From Pandoraea pneumonica (GTDB taxonomy: Bacteria; Pseudomonadota; Gammaproteobacteria; Burkholderiales; Burkholderiaceae), in contig NZ_CABPSK010000001.1 in assembly GCF_902459645.1 (NCBI RefSeq), positions 868,001-932,000 of the forward strand: a stretch of DNA of 64,000 nucleotides, given 5' to 3'. The notes beneath the pieces were generated by a model. That model had not been told where the DNA came from. It was given only the letters and a program-made list of their open reading frames with translations, and made no database searches. Positions 10,040 to 18,605 of the stretch are shown piece by piece. The stretch's first letter is position 1, and every line of letters starts with the position of its first letter. The translations under genes and the position numbers were made by a program.

Positions 10040-10920
10040 ACCTGCCGTACGGGAATACCATGCTGCACATCGTCGAAGGATCGGCTGCACGCGCACCCGT
10101 CGCGGTCGCGGCGGCGCAGCCCGAGCCGCATGCCGTGCTCACCGGCGTGACGCGCTACTTCAACAAGCCCGGCGAGCGTGAGTTGTTTCACGCACTCGGC
10201 CCCATCGATCTGACGTTGCTCAAGGGCGAGTTTTTTTCGGTGGTCGGCCCGTCCGGCTGCGGCAAATCGACGTTGCTCGATGCGCTGGCCGGACTCGCCA
10301 AGCCCAGCAGCGGCACGGTGACGTTCGAGGGACGCGAGATTAAGGGCGTACCCGACGGCGTGGGCGTCGTCTTTCAGGAAGACGCTTCGTTCCCGTGGCT
10401 CACGGTGCGCGACAACATCTCGTTCGGGTTGCGCATGGCCGGTGTCGACGGCGCGGAAGTGAAACGCCGCGTCGACTACGCGATGGGCTTCATGGGCCTG
10501 CGCGATTTCGCGAACGCGTATCCGGCACAACTCTCAGGGGGCATGCGCCAGCGCGTGTGCATCGCGCGCACGCTGGTGATTCAGCCCCGGCTGATTCTCC
10601 TCGACGAACCGTTCGGCGCGCTCGACCAACAGACGCGCTTATTGATGGGCGACGAATTGCTTCGCCTTTGGCGCGAGACGTCGGCCACCGTGCTCCTGAT
10701 TACGCACGCGCTCGACGAAGCCGCCATGTTGTCGGATCGCGTGGGCGTGATGTCGTCACGCCCTGGGCTGTTCATCGACATCGTCGAGACCGGCTGGGAG
10801 CGCGATCGCGATAGTCAGGTCGTGTCGACGCCGCGCTTCGGTGAAATCACGTCGCGTCTTTGGGAAAAACTGCGCATCGAATCGCTCAAAGTCATGGGCG
10901 CTGACCGCGCGGCGCATTGA
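10036..10920 (+). CDS. ABC importer ATP-binding protein (nitrate/sulfonate/taurine type)
   Basis: A 294-residue ATPase that energises the importer. Walker A is visible as GPSGCGKST, the Q-loop as VVFQED, the signature motif as LSGGMRQR, Walker B as LILLDEPFGALD and the H-loop as LITHALDEA. It resembles SsuB/TauB. The ATG overlaps the stop codon of the binding-protein gene by 4 bp, so translation is probably coupled. A 30-residue Ala/Pro-rich N-terminal extension precedes the nucleotide-binding domain. Confidence 0.9.
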   Translation: MNLPYGNTMLHIVEGSAARAPVAVAAAQPEPHAVLTGVTRYFNKPGERELFHALGPIDLTLLKGEFFSVVGPSGCGKSTLLDALAGLAKPSSGTVTFEGREIKGVPDGVGVVFQEDASFPWLTVRDNISFGLRMAGVDGAEVKRRVDYAMGFMGLRDFANAYPAQLSGGMRQRVCIARTLVIQPRLILLDEPFGALDQQTRLLMGDELLRLWRETSATVLLITHALDEAAMLSDRVGVMSSRPGLFIDIVETGWERDRDSQVVSTPRFGEITSRLWEKLRIESLKVMGADRAAH

Positions 10921-10943
10921 CGCACGAGCTGCCAGGAGTCGAG

Positions 10944-11708
10944 ATGAACCTACGAATGATCAAGCGGGAAACCGCGTGGCGCAGCGGTGTGGTGATCGGC
11001 TTTGTGCTGCTCATCGAAGTGCTGTGCCGCGCAGGGGCCATACCGGCATCGGTGATGATCGCCCCAAGCGCCATGGCAACACATGCCATCGAGATACTGC
11101 GCGAAGGGCGTTTTATGCACGATATCGCGACGAGTTTCGTCAATATCGTGGCGGCGTCGATTGTGGCGGTGGTGCTCGGTTTTGTCCTGGGGCTTGCCAT
11201 CCACGTGGTGCCAAGTGTGCGCCGGGCGATCGAACCGATTATGGCGAGCTACTACGCGGTGCCGACGTTTATTTTTTACCCAGTCTTTATCGTGTTGTTC
11301 GGCGTGGGCTCGCTGCCCATCATTGCCATTGCCGTCATGCTGGCCGTGGTGACGATGATTACGGCCACGCTGACCGGTCTTGATCGCATTCCGCGCTCAC
11401 TGACGAAAACGGCCAGTGTGATGCGGCTCTCGCCATGGCAGTCGGCGTTGCGCGTCAAGCTGCCCGCCGCATTGCCGTATCTGTTCAGCGGCGTGAAGCT
11501 GTCGGTAGCGTACGCGTTCATCGGCGTGATTGCCTCCGAGTTCATCTTGTCGGGGTCGGGCATTGGGTACGCGATCGGTTACGCCTACAACAACTTCGAG
11601 AACGACGACATGTATGCCTTGATGCTGATGGTGCTCGTCGCCGTCACGCTCATCAACGTGGTGCTCAATCGTCTCGACACGCGCTTTCAGGCGCGGCGTC
11701 AGCGCTGA
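10944..11708 (+). CDS. ABC importer permease 1
   Basis: A 254-residue integral membrane permease of the SsuC/TauC (BPD_transp_1) family with about six hydrophobic segments. The coupling-helix region that contacts the ATPase is near SPWQSALRVKLPAALPYLFSG, the EAA loop. The start at 10944 follows AGGAG and lies 23 bp after the ATPase gene. It probably forms a heterodimer with the next gene's product. Confidence 0.85.
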   Translation: MNLRMIKRETAWRSGVVIGFVLLIEVLCRAGAIPASVMIAPSAMATHAIEILREGRFMHDIATSFVNIVAASIVAVVLGFVLGLAIHVVPSVRRAIEPIMASYYAVPTFIFYPVFIVLFGVGSLPIIAIAVMLAVVTMITATLTGLDRIPRSLTKTASVMRLSPWQSALRVKLPAALPYLFSGVKLSVAYAFIGVIASEFILSGSGIGYAIGYAYNNFENDDMYALMLMVLVAVTLINVVLNRLDTRFQARRQR

Positions 11709-11728
11709 GCGCAGAACGGAGAATTCGC

Positions 11729-12460
11729 ATGAAGAAGCTGATCGGCCCCTTGGGCGTCGTGCTTGTGGTGGTGCTGGCTTGGGAGGCGCTGCATCTTGCA
11801 GTGGGGAGTGCGTCGCTAAGCTCGCCCGCACAGACCGTCGCGGAACTCTGGCAAATGCTCGGCACGGAGGCGTTCTGGGACAACGTGGCCGAAACCGGCC
11901 GCGCTTTGATCTACGCGTTGGTGATTGCGGTGGCTGGCGGCATCGTGCTGGGGGTGCTGCTGGGCATCAACCGGATGGCGGGCACGGTCGCCGAGCCGTT
12001 GCTCGTCAATCTTTACTCGCTGCCGAAGGTCACGCTATATCCGCTGGTGCTTCTGATCTTCGGGCTCGGGTTGTCGGCCAAAGTGGCATTTGGCGTCATG
12101 CACGGCCTCATTCCTATCCTCGTGTTCACGATGAATGCGATCCGGCAGATGAAGCCCGTTTATTTGCGCGCCGCCCACACCATGCGCATGCCGTTTCGTC
12201 AGATTGTCTGGCGCATTGTGCTTCCGGCGATCTTCCCCGAGATTGTGGCTGGCATGCGGCTCGGTTTCTCGCTGACACTGCTGGGCGTGTTGATCGGTGA
12301 GATGTTCGCGTCGCAAAAAGGCTTGGGCTACCTGCTCACCAATGCGATGAACCTCGGTGACATCGGCACAATTATGTCGGTAGCACTCTTCCTCACGTTG
12401 TTCGCGCTAACGTGCAATGGCCTGCTCATGGCAGCCGACAAGCGTCTGAAACATCGATAA
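11729..12460 (+). CDS. ABC importer permease 2
   Basis: A second 243-residue permease of the same family, with its EAA loop near MPFRQIVWRIVLPAIFPEI. The start at 11729 follows ACGGAG, and the gene begins 20 bp after permease 1. Two different permease genes imply a heterodimeric channel. The operon ends 13 bp from the convergent AraC gene. Confidence 0.85.
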   Translation: MKKLIGPLGVVLVVVLAWEALHLAVGSASLSSPAQTVAELWQMLGTEAFWDNVAETGRALIYALVIAVAGGIVLGVLLGINRMAGTVAEPLLVNLYSLPKVTLYPLVLLIFGLGLSAKVAFGVMHGLIPILVFTMNAIRQMKPVYLRAAHTMRMPFRQIVWRIVLPAIFPEIVAGMRLGFSLTLLGVLIGEMFASQKGLGYLLTNAMNLGDIGTIMSVALFLTLFALTCNGLLMAADKRLKHR

Positions 12461-12473
12461 GGCATCCGGCAAT

Positions 12474-13328
12474 TTATTCGCTGATGGCGGGCAGCACGGG
12501 ATACGGCTGCTCCGCTATCGGCGCCGGTTGCGCACAGGCACGGCGTTCGTGCATATATTGCCCGGGCGGCGCGCCAAAGGCCTTTTTGAACATCACGATA
12601 AAGGCCGCCGTCGATTCGTATCCCAGTGCCAGCGCGACTTGCTGGACACTGACCCCCGCCGATAAGTCGCGCAACGCGACCACCAGTTGAAGCTGCTGGC
12701 GCCATCGGCCAAAGCTCAGACCGGTCTCCTTCATCACCAGACGATCGAATGTGCGCTCGCTCATCGCAACGGCCTTTGCCCAATCGGCGCGCGAGCGCCG
12801 GTCGGCCGGGTTCTCGATCAGCGAGTTGCACACGTAGCGCAACTTCGGGTGCGACGACAGCGGCAGCGTGTGGTGTTCTGCCGGGGCACCGGACAACTGA
12901 TCCAACAACACCTGACAGAACTGTGCATAACGCGTGGCGTCGGGAAACGCATCGCCATGATCGGCCAGATGAATCACCATCTCGCGCACGACTGGGCTTA
13001 CCGATAACAGCGAAGGGCGCGAGGGCAGCACCAGCGCGTCGGGCTCGACAAACAGAAAAATAATCTGCGCGTCCACGCTGGCATGGTTGCTATGCGGCAA
13101 GTTGCCCGGAATCCAGACTCCAGCATGCGGCAGCACCATCAGCAGCGCATTCGACACACGGCACGTGACGCTGCCGCGCAATGCGAACACCAGCTGTCCC
13201 TTCCGGTGTTGGTGAACCGGTTGCTCGTCCTCCGCACCGACGACGTTGACTCGCAACGCAACGGTCTGGCTGGCAACGTCGGGATCGAACTGCACGTACG
13301 ACCCGCTTAACGACTTCGTGAATGACAT
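12474..13328 (-). CDS. AraC-family regulator, likely controls the second pyridine cluster
   Basis: A 284-residue AraC/XylS-type regulator. It has an N-terminal cupin ligand domain (HQHRKGQLVFALRGSV and PHAGVWIPGNLPHSN, residues about 38-85) and a C-terminal double HTH domain (WAKAVAMSERTFDRLVMKETG and VALALGYESTAAFIVMFKKAFG). It is divergent from the Rieske oxygenase gene across 253 bp, the classic layout for an activator of the operon next to it. The intergenic region (13329-13581) lacks the candidate NicR sites, so the second cluster seems separately controlled. The inducer is unknown. Confidence 0.82.
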   Translation of the reverse strand: MSFTKSLSGSYVQFDPDVASQTVALRVNVVGAEDEQPVHQHRKGQLVFALRGSVTCRVSNALLMVLPHAGVWIPGNLPHSNHASVDAQIIFLFVEPDALVLPSRPSLLSVSPVVREMVIHLADHGDAFPDATRYAQFCQVLLDQLSGAPAEHHTLPLSSHPKLRYVCNSLIENPADRRSRADWAKAVAMSERTFDRLVMKETGLSFGRWRQQLQLVVALRDLSAGVSVQQVALALGYESTAAFIVMFKKAFGAPPGQYMHERRACAQPAPIAEQPYPVLPAISE

Positions 13329-13581
13329 GGGCTGATTCTCGGGGACATGCGTAGTGATTTATCTACAGTCAACGACCCGTGTCAACGAATCAAAATACGG
13401 TGAAACCCTAGCATCTAGGCCCCAAAACCGGGCAAATGGGGCCGAACTCACGGTTGGCGGTTTTTGATAATCGATTGGCGAACTTGAAGAACGACAAGCA
13501 AAAATTGGTTCGCAATACTGGCGCCACGCTGATCAGGAGACTCAGCGATACACGCACCAGCATCCAAGCGAGAACGACATC

Positions 13582-14640
13582 ATGAACGCCCCAACCGAAA
13601 TGAAAGTTGTCCCGATCACCGCCCTCGACGGCTGCCAGGACCCCGTGCTCTTGAACGAATGGCACGTCGTCGGCTACGCCGATGAATTCAAGGCGGGCAC
13701 CATTTATCCGACGCGCCTTCTCGAGCGCGACCTGATCGTCTGGCGTAGCGAATCCGGAGAGATTCACGTCTGGGAAGACCTCTGCATACACCGCGGCGCA
13801 CGCTTGTCAAAAGGGTGGATTACCAACGATCACGTGGTTTGTCCGTATCACGGCTGGGAGTACGACTGCACGGGCAAATGCACGCGCATGCCAGCCGCGC
13901 CTGACGAGACGCCGATGAAGAAAGCACGCGCTTTCCCTTACACGGCACAAGAGAAGTTTGGGTTCGTGTGGGTATGCCTCGGCGAGCCGCAGTCGGACAT
14001 TCCCGACTTTCCGGTGTGGCACAGCGACCAGTACATGAAGGTGCACTCCGGCCCGTATGTCTATAACGGCAACGGGTACCGCGCCATCGAGAACTTCATC
14101 GACGCGTCGCACTTTCCGTTCGTCCATGCGGGCTTCAACGGCGTAAAGGAGAATGCCGACCGCCTCGAACCCTACACGGTTGACGAAGTGGAAACCGGCT
14201 TGCGCTCGTCGGAAGTGCGGGTCTTTCAACCGATCGGCGATGCGACGGGCCACCCGCTCGTGGCCTATTACACGTATCACGCGTTCCGACCGCTCATCGC
14301 TTACTTCAGCAAGCGCACGCAGCGCTCGGACGACAAGGGCAACCCTATCACCGACCATTCAGATACTTTCGGCACGCTGTTCACCGTGCAGATGGTCGAC
14401 GCGACGCATTGCATTGTGCGTGTGTGCGCAGGACTCAACGTGACGCCGTCGCCGGACCCCGAAGCCGTGCGCGCACGCGCCGACATCATCTTCAATCAAG
14501 ACAAGGACATCGTCGAGACGCAGCGCCCCGAGCGCATTCCGACCGAGCTGCGCTACGAGCTTCACCACCGCACGGACCTGATGGGGCAACGCTACCGCAT
14601 GTGGCTGCGCAACAAGGGGATTTCGTATGGCGTCATCTAA
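13582..14640 (+). CDS. Rieske-type aromatic ring oxygenase, oxygenase component
   Basis: The 352-residue terminal oxygenase of a two-component Rieske system. The Rieske [2Fe-2S] ligands are visible as C68-I-H70 and C87-PY-H90, and the mononuclear iron site as ENFIDASHFPFVH (His177, His182) with an acidic third ligand probably in NQDKDIVE. It resembles vanillate O-demethylase or phthalate-dioxygenase-like alpha subunits rather than alpha/beta dioxygenases. It overlaps the reductase gene by 14 bp. Because it heads an operon that ends in 2,5-dihydroxypyridine cleavage, it probably hydroxylates, decarboxylates or demethylates a substituted pyridine. The actual substrate is unknown. Confidence 0.88.
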   Translation: MNAPTEMKVVPITALDGCQDPVLLNEWHVVGYADEFKAGTIYPTRLLERDLIVWRSESGEIHVWEDLCIHRGARLSKGWITNDHVVCPYHGWEYDCTGKCTRMPAAPDETPMKKARAFPYTAQEKFGFVWVCLGEPQSDIPDFPVWHSDQYMKVHSGPYVYNGNGYRAIENFIDASHFPFVHAGFNGVKENADRLEPYTVDEVETGLRSSEVRVFQPIGDATGHPLVAYYTYHAFRPLIAYFSKRTQRSDDKGNPITDHSDTFGTLFTVQMVDATHCIVRVCAGLNVTPSPDPEAVRARADIIFNQDKDIVETQRPERIPTELRYELHHRTDLMGQRYRMWLRNKGISYGVI

Positions 14641-15586
14641 ATCCACCGCCGACATCGCGGTACGCCTTGATGGGGTCAGCTTCGGCGCGGCCGGTATCAA
14701 TCTGTATCGCTTTTGTTCGCTAGACGGCTCGGCACTGCCTGCTTTCGAGCCCGGCGCGCACATCGATGTCCAGATCTCGGCTGAACATCGCCGCCAGTAC
14801 TCGTTGATTTGGCCTGCGCCGTCGGCCGACAGCTACGTCGTCGCGGTTCAGGTGGCAGAAGCGGGGCGGGGCGGCTCGAAGGCGCTGCACTACGAAAGCG
14901 TGGTGGGATCGACGCTTCATATTTCAGCGCCGAGGAATCACTTTCCGTTGCAGCCGGGCGCAGACAGTTATGCCTTGTTCGCGGGGGGAATCGGCATCAC
15001 GCCGATCGTCTCGATGTTCCGGCATCTGAAGAGTGCTGGGAAACGTGTCGATCTGTACTACTGGTCAGCCAACCCGAATCGGACGTTGTTTCACAAGGAA
15101 CTCGTCGATGACCCGTGCGTACACCTGATGTTCGAGACCAGCCCCGGGCAGCCGCAAAGGATGATTACCGACGTGATTCGCAGTCTGCCTGCGCACGCAC
15201 ATCTCTATTGCTGCGGCCCGGCAAGGATGCTCGACGAGTTCGATGCCATGGCCACGTCACGGGCGGAAGGCTCGACGCACCGGGAACGGTTCAGCGCACC
15301 GGTGGAGACGTTGCCGCGTGGCGTCTTCAAGGCCTATCTGAAGAAATCGAACAAGGTGTTGACGGTCGGCCCGGAGGAGACGCTTCTGCAAGCCTGTCTG
15401 GCGAGTGGCGTGGATGCGGCTTACTCGTGCGAAGAGGGCGTCTGTGGCGCCTGCGAGGTAGCCGTGCTGGAGGGAAAGGTAGATCACCGTGACAGCGTTT
15501 TGACACCCAGCGAACGAGAGGCGGGCCGAAAAATGATGATTTGTTGCTCGCGGGCCAAGGACGAATCGGTCGTACTCGACCTTTGA
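14627..15586 (+). CDS. Phthalate-dioxygenase-reductase-type electron-transfer protein
   Basis: A 319-residue iron-sulfur flavoprotein that passes electrons from NAD(P)H to the Rieske oxygenase. An FMN-binding barrel (RQYSLIW) is followed by an NAD domain (GGIGITPIVSMFRHL and YCCGPARML) and a C-terminal plant-type [2Fe-2S] domain (C268-x4-C273-x2-C276 and a late CC pair). This is the VanB/phthalate dioxygenase reductase domain order. The start lies inside the oxygenase gene, so the two are translationally coupled. Confidence 0.88.
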   Translation: MASSKSTADIAVRLDGVSFGAAGINLYRFCSLDGSALPAFEPGAHIDVQISAEHRRQYSLIWPAPSADSYVVAVQVAEAGRGGSKALHYESVVGSTLHISAPRNHFPLQPGADSYALFAGGIGITPIVSMFRHLKSAGKRVDLYYWSANPNRTLFHKELVDDPCVHLMFETSPGQPQRMITDVIRSLPAHAHLYCCGPARMLDEFDAMATSRAEGSTHRERFSAPVETLPRGVFKAYLKKSNKVLTVGPEETLLQACLASGVDAAYSCEEGVCGACEVAVLEGKVDHRDSVLTPSEREAGRKMMICCSRAKDESVVLDL

Positions 15587-15693
15587 TCTGGCCGGAAACG
15601 CTGGCAGGCAACAAACAACACTGAGAAATAGGTGGCTACGTGGTGAGCGAGATAGCTGCGTCTATAAGTAGTACACCGAATTAAGGAGTCAAC

Positions 15694-16899
15694 ATGAAAG
15701 TCGGAATTATTGGTGGCGGCATCGGCGGTGCGGCACTGGCACTTGCCTTGAATCAGCAGGGCATCGATGCCCACATCTTTGAGCGTGCACCGGCCTTTGG
15801 CGAAATCGGCGCCGGGGTGCAGATGACACCGAATGCCGTCAAAGTCCTCAATGCCCTTGGGCTGGGCGGGGAATTGCAGAAAGTCGGCTTCCTGCCCGAA
15901 GCCATGGTGGGCCGCAACTGGGAAGACGCGCGTCAGTTGTTCCGCACGCCGCTCAAAGCCGTCTGTCCGACGCTCTTCGACGCGAACTTCTACCACGTTC
16001 ATCGTGCCGATTTGCTCAGCCTCCTGTGCGAGGGAATCGACGCCGACAAAGTCACCTTCAATGCCGCCTGTACCGGCGTCGAGCATCGCAACGGTCGGGC
16101 CGTCGCGTCGTTTGCCGATGGGTCGACTTTCGAGGCGGATCTGATCGTCGGCGCCGACGGCATTCACTCGGTCGTTCGCAATAGCCTCTGGGGCAAGACA
16201 CCGGCCAGCTTCACCGGGCATATGTGCTGGCGTGCGCTCGTGCCGGTCGATCAGCATCCGTTGCCGTTCGTCAGCCCGGACGCCTCGTTCTGGATGGGCC
16301 CGAAGTCCCACATCGTCACCTACTACGTCAAAGGTGGCGCGGCGGTGAACATCGTCGCCGTGGCCGAGAGCGACAAATGGGTGGCGGAATCGTGGACCGA
16401 GCCGAGCTCGCGGGAAGAACTGCTTGCCGCGTTCACCGGGTGGCACAGCGACATTGTCGATCTGTTCCGAATGACCGACTCCGCCACGACGTTCAAGTGG
16501 GGGCTGTTCGATCGCGACCCGATGCCTCAATGGTCGAAGGGCGCAGTCACGCTGCTCGGCGACGCCGCGCACCCGATGTTGCCGTTCCTCTCGCAGGGCG
16601 CAGCGATGGCCATCGAAGACGGATATGTCCTCGCTCAGGCGCTCGCTCATTTCGACGACTTGCAAGAAGCCTTGTCCGCCTACGAGGAAGAGCGCCGTCC
16701 GCGTACCGCGCGCGTGCAACTGGAGGCCCGCGAACGTGGGCGTACCTATCACCTTGCGACCCCCGAGGAACTGGAAAAGCGCGACCGCGAAATGCGCGAG
16801 CAGCAGAAGGCCAATCCGAATGCGGTCGGCATCAAGGCCGAATGGGTCTACGAGTACGACGCCCGTCGTTGCGTCGACCGTTTCCGTCAACCGGCCTGA
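15694..16899 (+). CDS. FAD-dependent pyridine monooxygenase, NicC-related but with altered active site
   Basis: A 401-residue class A flavin monooxygenase with GxGxxG (IIGGGIGG), DG (VGADGIHS) and GD (LLGDAAHP) motifs. Compared with NicC, His211 and Tyr215 are kept (His206, Tyr210), but the positions equal to His47, Cys202 and His302 are Gln43, Ala197 and Phe. It is therefore unlikely to be a second 6-hydroxynicotinate 3-monooxygenase. The gene directly precedes nicE-D-X-F copy 2, so its product should be 2,5-dihydroxypyridine. One known precedent is 5-hydroxypicolinate 2-monooxygenase (HpaM), which makes the same product by oxidative decarboxylation. That match is inference. AAGGAG precedes the start. 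Confidence 0.8.
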   Translation: MKVGIIGGGIGGAALALALNQQGIDAHIFERAPAFGEIGAGVQMTPNAVKVLNALGLGGELQKVGFLPEAMVGRNWEDARQLFRTPLKAVCPTLFDANFYHVHRADLLSLLCEGIDADKVTFNAACTGVEHRNGRAVASFADGSTFEADLIVGADGIHSVVRNSLWGKTPASFTGHMCWRALVPVDQHPLPFVSPDASFWMGPKSHIVTYYVKGGAAVNIVAVAESDKWVAESWTEPSSREELLAAFTGWHSDIVDLFRMTDSATTFKWGLFDRDPMPQWSKGAVTLLGDAAHPMLPFLSQGAAMAIEDGYVLAQALAHFDDLQEALSAYEEERRPRTARVQLEARERGRTYHLATPEELEKRDREMREQQKANPNAVGIKAEWVYEYDARRCVDRFRQPA

Positions 16900-16944
16900 C
16901 TAGCGATAGCTCGCCAAACCAGAAAATATCGAGGGAGTCAGGGC

Positions 16945-17697
16945 ATGACTAAGCACTATCGAATCGGACAGATCGTCCCTAGTTCGAACACGACGATGGA
17001 AACCGAAATTCCGCAGATGCTGCTCGCGCGGCAGTCTATCCGTCCGGAGCGTTTTACGTTTCATTCGGCGCGTATGCGGATGAAGAAGGTCGTCAAGGAG
17101 GAGTTGGCGGCTATGGACGCGGAATCGGATCGCTGCGCAACCGAGTTGAGCGACGCGCGCGTTGATGTGCTCGGCTACGCGTGTCTGGTGGCGATCATGG
17201 CCATGGGGCACGGCTATCACCGGGTTTCGCAAGAGCGCCTACGTGCCCGAACGGTCGAGAACGGCGGGGCAGCCCCCGTGATTACCAGCGCCGGGGCGCT
17301 TGTCGATGCACTCAAGGTCATTGGTGCCAAACGCATTGTGGTGGTCGCACCGTATATGAAGCCGCTCACGGAACTCGTGGTCGATTACATCCGCAACGAG
17401 GGCTATGAGGTGATCGACTATCGCGCGCTCGAAATCCCAGACAACCTCGACGTGGGCCGACACGACCCGGAACGGCTGCCGGAGATCGTCAAATCGCTGA
17501 ACTACCGCGATGCCGATGCCATTGTGCTGTCGGCTTGCGTGCAAATGCCCTCGCTGCCTGCCATCGCGAAAGTGGAAGCCATGACTGGCAAGCCCGTCAT
17601 CACCGCGGCTGTCGCCACGACTTACGCGATGCTCAAACGGCTTGAGCTCGAGGCCGTCGTTCCCGGTGCCGGGGCGCTGCTTTCCGGCGCGTATTGA
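16945..17697 (+). CDS. nicE: Maleate isomerase NicE (copy 2)
   Basis: Converts maleate to fumarate. It has 250 residues, the same length as copy 1 at 2273 and about 85 percent identical by eye without gaps. Both catalytic cysteines are conserved (GYACLVA and LSACVQMPS). Differences cluster in residues 24-31, 98-105 and 184-190. The start at 16945 follows GAGGGAG. It is second in the FMO-E-D-X-F series. Confidence 0.92.
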   Translation: MTKHYRIGQIVPSSNTTMETEIPQMLLARQSIRPERFTFHSARMRMKKVVKEELAAMDAESDRCATELSDARVDVLGYACLVAIMAMGHGYHRVSQERLRARTVENGGAAPVITSAGALVDALKVIGAKRIVVVAPYMKPLTELVVDYIRNEGYEVIDYRALEIPDNLDVGRHDPERLPEIVKSLNYRDADAIVLSACVQMPSLPAIAKVEAMTGKPVITAAVATTYAMLKRLELEAVVPGAGALLSGAY

Positions 17698-17720
17698 ACC
17701 GACCGCTTCGCGAGGCATTC

Positions 17721-18605
17721 ATGCAATCCACCTATCGATATGGCGGCCATGTTCATGCGAATGGCATCCGTCAGCATTACCTGCGGTTCTGCGCTGCCGA
17801 GCCGCGTGACAGCGGACTCGACCCCGTGATTATCGTGCCGGGCATTACCAGTCCTGCGGCGACTTGGGCCTTCGTCGGCGAGCGCTTCGGCGCCACGTTC
17901 GACACCTATGTCCTTGATGTGCGCGGACGGGGGCTGTCGTCGGCGGGGGACGATCTTGACTACAGCCTCGATGCTCAGGCGGCCGACTTGATCGCGTTCG
18001 CCGCGGCCTTGAACCTCGATCGCTACAGCGTCGTGGGGCACTCCATGGGGGCGCGCATCGGCATTCGCGCTGCCGCCAAGCAACCTGCTGGGCTCAGACG
18101 TCTTGCGATGATCGATCCCCCGGTCTCGGGCCCGGGCCGACGAGCCTATCCCGCGCAACTGCCGTGGTATGTGGACTCGATTCGGCAGTCGCAAATCGGC
18201 ATGAGCGGTGACGACATGCGAGCGTTCTGCCCGTCGTGGACGCCAGCGCAGCTTCAACTGCGCGCGCAATGGCTCCCTACCTGCAACGAACTTGCCGTTC
18301 GCGCCAGCTTCGACGGGTTTCATACCGACGATGTGCACGCGGATCTTCCGAAGCTGGACATCCCGGCGCTGCTCATGACGGCCGAGCGCGGCGACGTCGT
18401 ACGCGACGCCGACGTGACGGAGATTCGCCAGGCGATGCCGCACCTCGACCACGTGCGTGTCGCCGACGCGGGCCACATGATTCCGTGGGACAACGAGGAC
18501 GGCTTCTACGCGGCGTTCGGCGGCTTTCTCGGCGCGCCGCTCGACGCGTCTACCGACCGACATCTCAACCCGATTGCGCACGGAGGCTCCCATGCCCGTC
18601 AGTGA
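17721..18605 (+). CDS. nicD: N-formylmaleamate deformylase NicD (copy 2)
   Basis: An alpha/beta-hydrolase of 294 residues with the same triad signatures as copy 1: VGHSMG, IDPPVSGPGR and DAGHMIPW. The C-terminus is about 14 residues longer than in copy 1. ATG at 17721 lies 23 bp after nicE copy 2. It overlaps nicX copy 2 by 14 bp, tighter than the spacing in the first cluster. Confidence 0.9.
   Translation: MQSTYRYGGHVHANGIRQHYLRFCAAEPRDSGLDPVIIVPGITSPAATWAFVGERFGATFDTYVLDVRGRGLSSAGDDLDYSLDAQAADLIAFAAALNLDRYSVVGHSMGARIGIRAAAKQPAGLRRLAMIDPPVSGPGRRAYPAQLPWYVDSIRQSQIGMSGDDMRAFCPSWTPAQLQLRAQWLPTCNELAVRASFDGFHTDDVHADLPKLDIPALLMTAERGDVVRDADVTEIRQAMPHLDHVRVADAGHMIPWDNEDGFYAAFGGFLGAPLDASTDRHLNPIAHGGSHARQ

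Noticed and set aside
12461-13581. NicR-type operator in front of the second pyridine cluster
   Set aside because: No GTGTAC-centred site was found between the AraC and Rieske genes, so I do not assign this cluster to NicR.
15484-16890. Long open frame of about 470 codons antisense to the second flavin monooxygenase
   Set aside because: Composition is typical of antisense frames in this GC range and it covers a clear flavoprotein gene.
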